A DNA stretch of 64,000 nt from Butyriboletus loyo (GCA_038093515.1 JBBPSI010000004.1:248001-312000), one strand, 5' to 3'; numbered from the stretch's first letter, positions 45,690-57,455 are shown. The notes: generated by a model from the letters alone, not told the origin. Translations and numbers: made by a program.

Positions 45690-47012
45690 CTATAACTTGG
45701 ACTTGATCGTAACAAGGGAAGCATTCTGTTGTAAGATCCTTGCAGCCTCTGATACCATATCGTCCACAATTTGTTGAGCAGGAAGGATATCGTGAATGAG
45801 TGCAGCCACGCGTCCGATGAGCCATGCCCGAGCTTCGATCGACTTCTCCGGATGTTGTTCAAGGTCACGTTCGGCGGGTATGATGCCCTTCGATGTCAAC
45901 TCCTTGATTTCCTCTTGCCGATTGTTGTTCCTGGGGAGCAACATGAAGGGTCGCACATGAACAAGGCGAGAGCGAACGTACCAATCATCCACGTATGGCG
46001 TTCTGCGCACTCGCAAGGGACGTCCAGTGTAAATCAACGTGGTGACCGCGTCCTCATAACTCGCGCTCATCAAAGCCTCCTTGTGCGCTTTTGGTGCACC
46101 CGCCTCTTTACACGCCACAAACCTCGTTCCCACCCACACAGCCTGCGCTCCCCACGCCAAATTGGCGGCAAGACTGCGGCCATCAAACACAGCTCCAGCA
46201 CCAATGACATATATGGGTTTTCCTGTCAACGGTGACTTGTGACCCTTCACTGCATCCACGCATGCAGGGATGAGAATCGTCGCAGGCGTATCGCCAGTGT
46301 GTCCGCCACCCTCACCAGCCTGGGCGCAGATGAGGTCGACACCTGCAGCGAGTGCCTTGGCGACATGCTTTGGATGTCCAACCATCTACAACAGTAAATG
46401 AGTTTCCCAAAGTCGCCACCTGACATCCGGCGTCTCTCACATTCATAATGGGTATGCCCGCTTTGTGCAATTTTTCAACTGCATGTGGAGGCGGAACACC
46501 GACAGCAGAGACAAAAAGGGAGGTTTTCTCCTCGATGATAACGTCCAGGAGTTCATTGAGCTGCCCCTTTTGGTAGTCGTACTAGCGGTGGACGTGAGCA
46601 ACAGCACGTCAGGTAGAGAAAGACGTGGCATACGTTCGTCTTGCGTGCACTGCCTCCGACCTGCGGGATAAGGAGGTCGACACCGAAAGCAGCGTTCGGG
46701 TCCTTCAGGTCCTCCTTGATTGCTTTGATCTGGGTGGTTAGTCCTCGTGAGCGCGTGCATGTCCTTGGAGCTTAAAGTTCGCGCACCTGTTGCCTCAGCA
46801 CCTTCGGGGTGTACCCGTGGCCGCCGATGACACCCAATCCACCAGCATTCGTGACTGCTGCTGCAAGCTCAGGCCCAGCAGCTACATTCATGCCTGGTCC
46901 GCAAGCGTGAGTTACACGGTCGATATGCTTCGTTTGAACGTTATGTACCAGCAAGTAGAATGGGGTGTTTGATTCCAAACATCTCCGTTATGGGGGTAGT
47001 GATGGTGGCCAT
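45690..47012 (-). CDS. Nitronate monooxygenase family flavoprotein
   Basis: Start ATG at 47012 (MATITTPITEMFGIKHPILL); after an intron the frame continues GMNVAAGPELAAAVTNAG and GLGVIGGHGYTP. Later exons have AFGVDLLIP, KTSLFVSAVGVPPPHAVEKL, MVGHPKHVAKALAAGVD, CAQAGEGGGHTGD and YVIGAGAVFDGRSLAANL, then GAQAVWVGTRFVACKEAGA and YTGRPLRVRRTPYVDDW, ending LQQNASLVTIKSKL. These are the TIM-barrel and FMN phosphate-binding motifs (GGHTGD, G.GTRF) of the 2-nitropropane dioxygenase/nitronate monooxygenase family, which oxidises alkyl nitronates. About 380 residues, several 45-65 bp introns. The upstream 315 bp (47013-47327) holds no other gene. Confidence 0.88.
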
Positions 47013-47327
47013 GGTTTGCGAATGAGGGTGGAAAGGAGTGATATTCCTGGTTTCATATATATGCAGCCGCCGGCCGGCTAAGGACCTCTATCCGAAAGTG
47101 GCGATGTAGGTAAATGGCAGGTGATTCTGAAGCTGACCCCGAAAGTAAGTCTCTCATAAGAATTAACATTGTTAGATGGTCAGTGGATATCCTAGGTATA
47201 AAACAGAAATGCGCCGTATGTGTAGGCAAACGAGTGTATTGGATACATGAATTCACAATCCGTCCAGGAGGAAACGCGAATGGGGAAGAGGCGAAACAAC
47301 TATCACCTAGAGGGAAGAAAGCAAAGC

Positions 47328-49158
47328 TTACGAGCCCGAGCTCGTACCTCCAGGGTCACCATTTGATGGTGGTGATCCAGTACCCGATTGCATAAGTCGG
47401 CGTAGCCGTGCTAGTTCGGCGGCGAGGGTCCTGACGATGAACTATTAACAACCACCGGCAGGAAGAGTTCGACACGGCTCTTACTGGGCGGTTTCAATAG
47501 CCTGGTCACTACGATGAGATTGTTCCTCGACCTGTGCTTTGAGTCGCCTAATCTCTTGCCGAAACTCATCTTCGATTTCCTTCCGAATTTTGGAGTCGTC
47601 ATTCTGGAGATCTTTCACCTTCGTTTGGGTCAGCGGAGCTACCCTCATCTCCTCCGCCAGCTGCTTGTACTTCTTGCCCACGGTTTCCGCCTCTTTCTTT
47701 ACTTTTTCCTCCCGTTTCCGCATCTCATCTCTGAGTCGGTCCGTCTCGTGTTTCCAACTTTCGGTCATGCTTTTAATGCTGTCGCGCAACGTGATGTATT
47801 CTCGTTCGGACTTTTGAGATAGTGTGGTCGATTCCGCAAGGGCTGCTTCCATCTCACGCAATGATCGCTTCGACGTAGTCGTTTCCGTCTTGAGCTGCGA
47901 TTTCAGGGTAGCAGCTTCTGCCTCTGCCTTGCGTGCTCTCTCGAGAACCTCCGGAAAGAATGAACATAAGACTAGGGAGAATACAGAGATACATACTTCT
48001 TGAAGTAGTCGTTCTTTGCGCGCGACGACATTGTTCAGACCTTCATTTTCCAGTCGAAGCCGTTCACGACCTTCTTTCAAGTCCTCCGTCTGACGTGTTA
48101 GCTGTGCAACCGTTCGTTGTGAAAGACGGAGCTGAGCCTTAGTATTCTCGAGCGCGTTCCTTGCATTTATAACACCCGTTTGAAGGTCAGCCAGAACCTT
48201 GGAGGTCCCCCCTGGTGTAAGCGAGAAGCGACGGTTCGGTGATGCTGGTGCTTGGAGAGAGGGTGTGGAGTTTGGGTTCGTAGAATTGTTAATAATACTT
48301 GGATCTATTGGGGATACTGGAGGAGGTGGTGTTTGGGGGGAGGTGCGGTTCAGGTTCGGGGACAAGCCATCGTCGGCTAGCGCCCGAGCATTCCCTATGA
48401 TAAATTTTTCATGCAATTGAGCGAGGTTATTCCTAGAGTGCGCAGATGAACGACTGACCCACTGAGGCGACAGGTATGCCTAGTGAAATAACATTCATTA
48501 ATGGGGTTGAATCTTCGGTCAGTGAAAGACTTCTAGCCTTTGGCGGGTAAGGACGTACGACTGAGTGTACGAGTGGGACTGGAAATCCGCTTGACAGGGT
48601 CTCTGGTATTTGAGAGACTCCCGAAGTCCATTGGAATGCCCTCAGGAATACCTTCTGCCTTGAAGCCTGGCGTCACGCTCTCGCGCCGAGGAAGCGGAAG
48701 ACTCGAGTCACGACCAGCCAGACCTTGTAATACGTCAAAGCTAGACCGACGCTTCATTTTGGGGGTTGTAAAGTTAGCGTTGTAAGAAGAGGGAGGAGAG
48801 CTGATATCGAGCACATCGTCGGAAGGATGGGATACATGATTGGAGGACGCCATAAAGCCTGGAGGGAGGGGACCCGGTCCACGTATAATAATACTTTCTA
48901 GACTGTGTAATTGGGCCTGTTGCTGTCGGATAGAATGCTTTAAGGTTGACATCTGATTCCGGACAGCCACTGCATGGAAGAGAACGAACCAGGTAGACTC
49001 GGAATGACAAACAATTCACAATGAGCGCGTTGAGAAATACCTGGATTGTTCAGAGGGACTGAAGGACTTGGCGCGCGTGCAGAACGCGGTGAATCGCGCG
49101 ACGAAGACGAAGATAATGGACGAGCAGGAATGAAAGATGAATTGACCGAACTTGACAT
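47328..49158 (-). CDS. She3-like coiled-coil protein
   Basis: Start ATG at 49158 (MSSSVNSSFIPARPLSSSSS). A Ser/Pro-rich N-terminus is followed by VRNQMSTLKHSIRQQQAQLH, then a linker (RRSSFDVLQGLAGRDSSLPL, PMDFGSLSNTRDPVKRISS), SVGNARALADDG, and from about 48230 down to 47480 a long coiled coil (KVLADLQTGVINARNALENT, RLSQRTVAQLTRQTEDLKEG, ELRERARKAEAEA-like). This layout resembles fungal proteins annotated as She3 (mRNA transport adaptor), but similarity outside the N-terminal segment is only coiled coil. The final exon (about 47328-47440, LAAELARLRRLMQSG) is certain as coding in style, but its join is not. Shares a 290 bp divergent promoter with the RING copy 2 gene. Confidence 0.6.
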
Positions 49159-49448
49159 TCAAAAGTGAGTGAAGTAAAAGGATCGTGACGGTCAGACCAT
49201 CAACCAAATTCCAGGAACCGAAAAGCCGAGCGCTACAACGCGGGCTGAGGAGCCAGTCGCAGAGACGCTGCTAGTAATGATGGTAGTCAGGGCAAGTTTT
49301 GTGTTAATATTGACAAGCGTGACCGTAGTACTTCGGCAGCAGGTCCATATTTGTCTCTGTTTGGATCGCGACGCGATCACGTGACCACGCGATAGTCACG
49401 TCCAGCAATCAATCCAAGACATCCTTTTCCCAATACACTGTCTGCTCA
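49159..49448. promoter_or_regulatory. Divergent promoter, She3-like and RING copy 2
   Basis: The 290 bp between two start codons on opposite strands. It contains a GATCACGTGACC-type palindromic CACGTG E-box near 49375-49386. No TATA box seen. Confidence 0.5.
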
Positions 49449-50372
49449 ATGGCCGAGTGTGGTATCTGCCTCGACGTGCTGCGGAATCCAGTTTCTATCC
49501 CATGCGGTATGTCTCGTATCTTGGTTGTGCCATGCTCACCTTATTTGACAGGCCACGTCCATTGCGAACGATGCCTACGGGGCCACATCAGTTCTGGGAC
49601 AGACGCACTCAAATCCGCGTGTCCTACTTGTCGCAAACCATTCTACATAGGTTTCGATCTATCGCACCACATCCACAGCAAGACTAACTTTTCTCTCAGC
49701 AACACCTGACTTTACATTCGTTCCTAAAAAATATCATGATTTTATCTTGCCATCTGTGCGCAAAATATATATGGATATTCCTTCCATTGCAGCAATGACG
49801 GTGGACGTTAATGCTTTGACACAACGTCTCGAGGCTTTCGCCAAGGAGAATGAACATTTACGCGAACGCTGCGCAGATTACAAGTATACGCTCGATAACA
49901 TGGCATCAGAAAAGCACGCCATTATGGAACAGGAGGCGGATGCACGACAGGAAGCGGCTGATTTACGCAAGAAATATGAATCCTTGAAGAAGAAATACTG
50001 GGAAGCTCAGTCACGGTGAGCATTTTCTTGCTAGATTCACGGTAAAACCAACCGCATACTCCTTCTGATAGTGACAATGTGTTGCAATCTCAAAGTCTCA
50101 GTCGTAGGAGTAGCCAGAATTTGGAAAGTTCTCGCGAGATCCTCCCAAAAGTAGAAGAGCGCGCGGTGTCTCTCCAGGATTTAAACTCGAATCCGCCCAG
50201 ACCAAAACGTGCTCTACCTAAATCTCGCTTGTCAAACATCATGCGTCGCCAAGATAATAAGTCAGCATCACAGTTCGTCAAGAGACAACGAACCCACCGA
50301 TACCCGGATGTTGGTTCTAGCAACCAATCACTGGAAGCCGTCTTGAAAGTTGAAGATGACGACTATGAATAG
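49449..50372 (+). CDS. RING-finger coiled-coil protein, copy 2
   Basis: Four exons (49449-49506, 49552-49650, 49700-50015, 50072-50372) join in frame to 257 residues. The first 55 residues are a C3HC4 RING: MAECGICLDVLRNPVSIPCG, HVHCERCLRGHI, ACPTCRKPFYI. After a short linker a coiled coil spans about residues 90-160 (LTQRLEAFAKENEHLRERC, ADLRKKYESLKKKYWEAQ). The basic tail contains PRPKRALPKSRLSNIMRR and ends KVEDDDYE. Probably an E3 ubiquitin ligase or scaffold; no ortholog recognised. Architecture parallels the gene at 33198-34507, and the two genes bracket the five-copy BTB array. Confidence 0.8.
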
Positions 50373-52078
50373 TGCGCTATTTTCAGATCTTGCTGTATGT
50401 CTATCCTCAATGGGGCTATATACTGTATGCTTGGAGCAGATGCTTGCTCGATCCACTGATCGTATCATATTCATGTATATTTAGTCCAAATGTGCGCAAC
50501 ACGCCAATGTCTTACATGCCATGGAAACACTGCAATCAAGCTTGAAGCATGCCATGGCGTGTAGTCCTCAGGAACACCAGGGAACACCCCATAATTAGAG
50601 GTACTGTCAATGTTTGGGGGTTCAAGTGCGACAAAGTAGCCTGGCCTCCTTAACCGCCGCGATTACGCCGCATCGAGAGGTGCTCAATATGGGAATCGTG
50701 TTACAGCTGGATCCAAGACATTAGACCGCTTTCTCCCATGTTCTACTCGCTTTGGGGTTTACTGGACAATAGTACTGAGCCATTTCTTGGTTACAACTGG
50801 CTTCGAGGCTGTGTTTGCAGTCATGGAGGAGTGCGAGTCACTAAGAGAGTGTTTCGCGCTCGACAATGGACGTTCGACGTCCAGAATGGTGATTGTCTCG
50901 CACTATGCAAGAGAGCACCGGGAACTGGGATTCATGCGTCTGGGTAGAAAGAAGCAGTTTAGTGTCTGGCTAGATGCGGGGAACATACCTTGGATCAGGA
51001 AAACGTACAGTGACCATCGCTATGTCATCCAACACCCTTTGCGATCTGCGCACACGAACTTGAAGATAGTGGAATATTCACGAGCAGCCTTGACTTGTTG
51101 ATGGACGGGGTGTAATAGAGTAAAGTCATTCCCCACTCCATGCACGATATAGTGTTAGTCTGAGTGCATGCTCCACCTGCAAGTTCGTTTGATGAGAAAA
51201 ATGAGCCTTGCGGCGTACCACAGTCACGCGTGAACCCCAGGCGACGAATGACGGATCGGTCTCGACCTGGATGCAGTAAACGAATTTAGAGAGGGTGACG
51301 GTAACTATGTGGGGTGAGGGTGCCACTAGATTACTGCAAGATATCAGGAGGGATAAGTCTGTGTGAATAAGTTGGTGAGCACGTTGAGCAGGAGGGGTAG
51401 TACGATCGTCGCGTGACGCTAAGAGTCACCAGAAATAAATCCTTCGGCTTCGGTGGCAGATAAAGTAACATTGGCATAGCGAACGTTTGCAAACGTGCCG
51501 CCTCGCTCGCATCCCATCTTCATCGGGGTGCCAGTGAGTCTGCAGTCATGGCCCTCGTGGTGGTTGTACGTTACCCGCCCAGCGGAAGCATCCGAGGCTT
51601 GCAAATGCCATGCGAGTTTAGGACATGAGAAAGCTCGGGCGCTCACTCACTTGGCACGACAGTTCCAATGCAGACCTGGGTATAGCGTTCCCCGTGTATT
51701 TTAATCTGAACTCCTCGGGCTCGGATAATTCTCTCATAATCTTATCAGTGGGTGAAAATCTGCTCCATTTCGCATGGTCTTGTCCCCACAGCGCACCAGC
51801 CAAGCATCCAGACCATTTCCTCTGTAGGATATCTCGCCTACTGATGTGCACTTCTCGCTCGGGTCGTCAATTTATATTTGGTTTCAATGGGAATTACATT
51901 TCAGTACCAGTGTTAAATCCCTCGATCAGTTGAACTAAAGGAGGTGGGCTCGAACCATCAGGAACAGAACTATCCGGTCGCTTGTTTGATGCATGAGAGT
52001 CGTTCAGGTCATTAGTTCCGCTGGAAGAATTTGGACGACCATTTAGAAGGATTACTGCACGCTCGGCATATAAATCCC
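50373..52078. other. 1.7 kb without a recognised gene
   Basis: Short open frames exist on both strands (50787-51101 plus, 104 codons; 51419-51851 minus in two frames). Their translations match no family I know and show no signal peptide, membrane segment or repeated motif. It could hold a fast-evolving small gene or relics. Confidence 0.4.
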
Positions 52079-52084
52079 AGCAGA
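52079..52084 (+). promoter_or_regulatory. TATA box of BTB paralog 6
   Basis: TATAAA in GGCATATAAATCCCAGCAG, 60 bases before the ATG at 52139. It lies downstream of the alternative in-frame ATG at 52031 and therefore supports the later start. Confidence 0.5.
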
Positions 52085-52138
52085 GGTCCTGATGTCTCCT
52101 TCACCTACCTTTGTCTACCATCTCCGAGCCCACACGCT

Positions 52139-53113
52139 ATGCGTAGAGACGCCGCAGCTCCGTTCAATTCCAATAAGGCGGATATTATCCTCCGTTCGTC
52201 TGACAACGTGTATTTTCGGGTGTACCGTTGTTTGCTGGCTTTTGCGTCACCCTTCTTCGACTCTATGTTCGACCTTCCCCAGCCGCGAGTGCGTAGTGTG
52301 CACGAGGAAATGCACCATGGTCTCGAAGTAATTCCAGTTACCGAAAATAGTCGGGTACTGGATATGCTCCTGAGATTCTGCTACCCCGCCACCGTCGATG
52401 ATCCCCACCTCGGAAATGAAGTGGATATAGAGGGGGTATTGGAGGCCGCTGTCAAATACGGCATGGAAAAGGTGGAGCGAAACATTCGGAGGACGCTCCT
52501 GGAACCATCAATTTTGGAGAAAGAGTCATTGCACGTTTTTGCCATCGCCTACCGTTTTCGTTACGAACCAGAAGCGAGAGCGGCAGCGACATGCCTCTTG
52601 CGCCAACCAGCACCGCTTGTAAATCCCACGATACTGAAGTATGTTAGCCAAGACGACCTTCAAAACCTCGCAGTTTACCGCACAAAATGCGTACGCGCAG
52701 TCTTGGCGCTTGGGAACAATCTTTCTTGGCTCCAGCAGAAAGGAAGCTATGGCTTCTTCAAATGGTGGACGAACTGCTGTATGTGCACGCAGCGAGGAGA
52801 CACTCGCTTCTTGATCCATGGGGCGTATGCACGGGAATGGTGGGCAGAGTATATGGAGGAAACCCTGGCCACATTACGGGAGACACCATGCGCCGCTGCC
52901 GTATATCAAAATGTGGAGAAAGCACTGGGGAGGGCGGAAGGCTGCTCATTCTGTCGGCGGAAGTCACACCCCTACATGTCAGACTTTGTGCAGAGGTTTG
53001 CGGAGGCCGTCGATGAGGCAGTTGCAGGCGTGAGTTCATATGACACTCCTTGTCCACCGTTGGCCCTCACGACGGAAAATTCCATGCAGATTTCACTTGG
53101 GATATCATTGTAA
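52139..53113 (+). CDS. BTB/POZ domain protein, paralog 6 (divergent)
   Basis: Two exons (52139-53029, 53090-53113) encode 304 residues starting MRRDAAAPFNSNKADIILRS. BTB core: SSDNVYFRVYRCLLAFASPF, FDSMFDLPQP, VIPVTENSRVLDMLLRFCYP. BACK-like helices (LEKESLHVFAIAYRFRYEPE) follow. The C-terminal region keeps the family pattern at lower identity: KWWTNCCMCTQRGD, REWWAEYMEETLATLRETPC, GCSFCRRKSHP, VQRFAEAVDEAVAG, then a short last exon ISLGISL. Cys spacing (CxxC, CxxC) matches the CGCP and CQAC of paralogs 3-5. Separated from the main array by about 9 kb of unrelated genes. Confidence 0.8.
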   Translation: MRRDAAAPFNSNKADIILRSSDNVYFRVYRCLLAFASPFFDSMFDLPQPRVRSVHEEMHHGLEVIPVTENSRVLDMLLRFCYPATVDDPHLGNEVDIEGVLEAAVKYGMEKVERNIRRTLLEPSILEKESLHVFAIAYRFRYEPEARAAATCLLRQPAPLVNPTILKYVSQDDLQNLAVYRTKCVRAVLALGNNLSWLQQKGSYGFFKWWTNCCMCTQRGDTRFLIHGAYAREWWAEYMEETLATLRETPCAAAVYQNVEKALGRAEGCSFCRRKSHPYMSDFVQRFAEAVDEAVAGVSSYDTPCPPLALTTENSMQISLGISL

Positions 53114-54592
53114 GCGTGGGTGACTCATCTGGAGGATGATCAGCGGTAGACAAGCCTGGGCAAAAGTTGAGATGTACTACAAGATACCGTAAATTTGGAT
53201 TCCTTGATGGAAACACGCTAGTGTACCCAGGACCCATGGTTGGTGATTTGCTCCAATCCCACACACTTGTAGTATGTGGGAATAAGCGCGATCACGAACT
53301 GTTGCCAGCCATCAGCAATTTTCTGCGCGAGCTTCGTCAGTTTTGACACTGATCAACGCACCGGAGTGACAAGAACGGGTAAAGTGACGCACTGCCTCAG
53401 ATCAACAAGGCACGAAAGTAATCAAGTACTTGAAGGAGTCGCGCTGCCACACTTACGAAGCGAGGTTTCCTACACTGCTTACGTACATCCAATGCCACGC
53501 CACTGCTTGCACACCCAAATCCATCACTCCCATCCATCCCATCTTCTCCCGGTGCGCATAGTTCGTATTGCACATTACGCCACGGACAGCATGCCCCACG
53601 CATGTGTACCCAGCCCATATCGCCTTTCGTGGGTGTATGGCCTGTATCGCCACCAGTCGCGGTGAACATGCCCCGCGCATTCACGTTGTGCTTTCCCGGT
53701 CCGAAAGGATGGGAAGGTCAGGCGTTATCTTATTTATTTTTGACTGACCAGCTTGCTACACCAGGACCGTCTCCTCATTTCAGATCCCTCTGTATGCTGC
53801 CCTGAAATTACGCTCAAGCCCTCCTCCCAAGATGTCAAACTCCACAGAGATACTGTCTACGACCCTTGCACATATGCCATCTTGTCTAGACTCTAGAAAG
53901 GTTTACTCGGGAATTTCCAAGTCGAAATCAATGCATGGTTCCTGTCCAGTGAATGCAACGCTGCGATGACGACACGCTCTGCCCTCACGCCGGGCTAAAC
54001 CAATCCACCGACCCAACTGCCAAGTCATATTTTTCAACGAGCTCAATGAAGCGCCCTATAATCATGCCTGAGTAACATGTTGCACTACATTTGCATTTTA
54101 GAGTAGTGTATGTATTTGAACAGACTTGGATCTGTGCTTTTATGGCTTTCAATTCGAGCATCCCGAAAGTCAAAAGGGCCCTTGGGAAAGAAAAGCAGCG
54201 ATATCTATGCTTAAATTAGTATCATGATGGGTTCCAGGAAGTAACCAAGCTAAATAATCACGCGGTATGACAGCGGATGTTTCGTACGTGCGTATCCAAG
54301 GGCCAGGGTCATCAATCATTGACCGCTGAGAATTGAAACAGTGTGGACGGGGAAAAAACAATCGGACAGGCTTCGATGTGTGCTGATAATCTTGGGCGAG
54401 CAGTCGACACACGCTGGTCGTGGGATGGAAAAAGTCTCAGAGTACCAGACTATATGTAGTTGCATCGGATCAATCGGTTACCGCCTTGGCCGGTCACCGT
54501 GGACACGGCGCAACTCCCATGTAACGCGTCTCGGGACACAGGAGCCTCCAGGGACCAGGAGACACGGTGACACCTCTATTCTCACTTCCATC
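53114..54592. other. Spacer between BTB paralogs 6 and 7
   Basis: No convincing gene. A minus-strand frame at 53397-53684 encodes a Gly- and Cys-containing piece (CCPWRNVQYELCAPGEDGMD) that could be an exon of an unknown small protein, but no partner exon or start context supports it. Confidence 0.4.
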
Positions 54593-55603
54593 ATGTCCGA
54601 ATCTCCCTGCCTTTCCCCGCGAGACCCCGAGCCCGAAACTCTAGTGTACGAGCTCCAGCAACAGAGTCTGGGACCCGTCGACGCCGCCGCTCCCTTCGAT
54701 CGACCCAATGCAGACGTGATTCTCCGAACTTCAGACAATGTCGATTTCCGCTTCTACAAGCTTCTCTTGTCGCTGGCGTCCCCATTCTTTGCAAACATGT
54801 TCGCATTGCCACAACCCGACCCGCTTGATAAGGCTGCCGACCAAACAAAGTGCGGGCTACCAGTCATACCTGTGACCGAGAAGAGCCTCGTCTTGCGGAA
54901 GCTGCTCAGTTTCTGTTCTCCCGTCTATGATTCCACGCTCCCCGTCCTCGAAAATCTAGACATTGTCATGTCGGTCCTCGATGCTGCCGACAAGTACGAT
55001 ATGAAGTGCGTGGGCAAATTCATCGTCAAGATGACAACGGCCCCCGAGTTCCTAGAACAGGAGCCCATGCGCGTGTTCGCCATCGCATGTCGGTACAGGG
55101 CAGAAGCGGAGGGAAACATCGCTGCGCAGTACATGCTGCGTTTTGCAATTTGGGAAGCTGCATACGTTGCCGAGCTGGACTTCATTTCTGGTTCGGATTA
55201 CCAGCGCTTGGTCAAGTACCATGCGGGTTGTGGGCAAGCCATGTCTCAGCTTGTTCGGCTCTGGTCGTTGTTCCCACTCCCGCAGCTCGACTGCAAGTTC
55301 TGCAGGAAGAATGGATTGCCACGTCTATCTCTCCGGAGCTATCAAGACAGTGTTATCGATGTACTGCGAGTACGACCATGTGCAGAGACATTGATGAACG
55401 CGGAGTGGATCGAGACTATGGTGAAGAAGGCTGGCAGCTGCCAGAATTGCAAGGATAGAGCGCCAAGGAGGATGATGGAGTATGCGAAGGAACTTGCTGT
55501 CCCGATAAACGAGATTATCTCTGAGGTATGTGCATTCGTTCGAAGTTGACGTCCTCTTATCAAGCTTTTGGATTAGATCCACCTGGAGATTAAACCTTAT
55601 TGA
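54593..55603 (+). CDS. BTB/POZ domain protein, paralog 7 (divergent)
   Basis: Two exons (54593-55525, 55577-55603) encode 319 residues starting MSESPCLSPRDPEPETLVYE. BTB core: DAAAPFDRPNADVILRTSDN, FRFYKLLLSLASPFFANMF, LPVIPVTEKSLVLRKLLSFC. BACK-like helices: VLDAADKYDMKCVGKF, LEQEPMRVFAIACRYRAEAE. C-terminal region: LDCKFCRKNGLPRLSLRSY, VRPCAETLMNAEWIETMVKK, GSCQNCKDRAPRRMMEY, then the short exon IHLEIKPY, which aligns with IELELKFE of paralog 3. The WWEEFME motif is degenerate here. An upstream in-frame ATG at 54341 is less likely given conservation. Confidence 0.8.
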
Positions 55604-56126
55604 ACCAGTCGATTGATTCGAACTGTTATAGCTGTATCTCGTCCTTGTATTTTGGAGGAACTCGGAAGGGGATGTCCATTATGTATGTACGTCTATCTGT
55701 TCGTAAGTATTGTGGTAGACTCCTATTATCGTTGTATTTGAAGAGATGCTGTTGTGTGATATTCTCCAGGTTTTGTGCATCCAGGTCGCCGTGCGATCGA
55801 AGGTTCTAAGTCGTTGAGCCACAAGTCCCAGTGAGAATTGGCTATGGCTTGCTGCGCTGCAATCTTGGCTCTCCCAGGCCATCACATCCGTGCAGCCAGA
55901 TTTTCTAACGCAGAAGTTTGCGGAGGCATTGCTGGCCAAGAGAGCATCTGTTGCAGCGTTAACGGATGCAGAGAAATCGTGTCACGAATGGGAGAGCATT
56001 TTGCGCCATTTTGGCAACGAAAGAGAAATCCAGGAGGTCATCCGCACTGTACAAACCTGCGGTGCCAGTGATGCCTGGACTGGACCCACAGATTGTGAGG
56101 TTTTCTCCATCACAGATTCAGGACAA
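55604..56126. other. Intergenic, no recognised gene
   Basis: A plus-strand frame near 55890-56150 contains FAEALLAKRASVAALTDAEK, but no family or splice partner was found. Confidence 0.4.
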
Positions 56127-56654
56127 CTAGTATCTGATGCAGCAGCATGAACAACCTTCGGAAGCCGCTTCCTTGATCCCTTGCATGTTGTGATGTTCGA
56201 CTCCTTTGTTAGCTTGTGTACGACGATGTATTTTCTCAATGTCCGTTGTCATCAAATCTGGATATAAAGTATTATCCTGCTGTATCGTGCGCTGGAGCTC
56301 AAATATGCCCAGAAATGACGATATTGGATTGAACAGTGCATTAGGGATTCTACTACAAATGGGCCGTAAACCCTGCAGGGGATTAAAACCAGTGTCCCAT
56401 TTGGCGGACAAAGTCGCTGTGTCAGGGACGGGCAACAGTAGGGCCATCGGAGGTAGCTTGTTGGGGTCCAATGCAAGGATGTCCTTGGCAGAGGGAGGTC
56501 GGAGGAGGGCAAAGTTGTGTGCGATGGCGGATTGGACGAGGGGAGACCAAAAGAAGTTGCGGAGGATGTGGGAGGTTGCGGGAGGTTCGAAGAGAGGCAG
56601 GGCACGCAGTCCATCAAAGAGGCGAAGGTGTGGCTGAGTTACGCAGGGTGGCAT
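56127..56654 (-). CDS. Hypothetical protein, 175 codons
   Basis: Uninterrupted frame MPPCVTQPHLRLFDGLRALP to SEGCSCCCIRY. It contains APSAKDILALDPNKL-like and NALFNPISSFLGIFELQRT segments and normal amino-acid composition, unlike most chance frames here. A consensus acceptor (CTTAG) lies just before the first ATG, so it may be the last exon of a gene that begins further right, near 56900, but the preceding exon could not be defined. No family recognised. Confidence 0.3.
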   Translation of the reverse strand: MPPCVTQPHLRLFDGLRALPLFEPPATSHILRNFFWSPLVQSAIAHNFALLRPPSAKDILALDPNKLPPMALLLPVPDTATLSAKWDTGFNPLQGLRPICSRIPNALFNPISSFLGIFELQRTIQQDNTLYPDLMTTDIEKIHRRTQANKGVEHHNMQGIKEAASEGCSCCCIRY

Positions 56655-57455
56655 GCTAAGCGAGAGGGCAGGAACTACTTACGATCGATCAAACAAGTCA
56701 TGCGTGGATAGACTGATCTCGGTGCATTGCGCGTCGACGTGGTATCCATGATGAGCCAAGCCTTGATTTTGAGGCACGGATATGCTTACGACCGCTGTCA
56801 TGCCCTTTTTGCGTCGCCTCCAGAAGGCTACGGCGTACCGCTCTCATGAAATTCCGAGTGCGCCAGCAAGCAGGATGTAGTTCTTTGGAGTGGAATGCTG
56901 ACAATAATTCGAAGCCTCCAATCTGCGATCATTAAGAGTGGTACGGGGTACCTGAAAAGATTAGAGTAGGTGGTGGGGATCAGGGCGCACATTCTGAGCT
57001 CTCAGCGCCGGGAGACTAACTTGTAAAGGTCACTTGCGAGGTCTCGCACTGTCGCCTGTATCCACAACGCATACGTTGAGTCGGGGACCATCCACTTCCT
57101 TCCCCGATGACTTGGCCGCTGCTTCGACCATTCGACCTGTGAAGGTAAAGCAACCTCATCCCCTGACTCTGTGTCAGTCAAGGTAACCTCACCTTGTGGA
57201 AAGACTATTTAGAAATCAGATTTCAAGGGACCATTCAAAAGTCCAACATCAGTTTGATCCGTTGGCAAGCAGGCTTGGTCAAGACGGTGGTCAAAGTTCT
57301 AATGACTCCGAGTACCAATAACAACGCGGTCACGTGATGGAATGCAACGAACGCGTACCTTGACCTCCTCGATTGAAATCCATTTGCAACTCGCCCAAAG
57401 GTATTGTTGAAGCAAACTCATAGAATTTTATCGCAGGTCTAGTGCGCCGTTTAGT
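56655..57455. other. Region upstream of the pericentrin-like gene
   Basis: No gene defined. It may contain 5' exons of the hypothetical gene at 56127-56654 on the minus strand and the promoter of the pericentrin-like gene on the plus strand. A TGGTCAAAG, TCACGTGATGG stretch with CACGTG lies near 57331-57340. Confidence 0.4.

Noticed and set aside
53397..53684. 95-codon Cys-containing minus-strand frame as a secreted protein
   Set aside because: No signal peptide, and no supporting exon could be joined with confidence.
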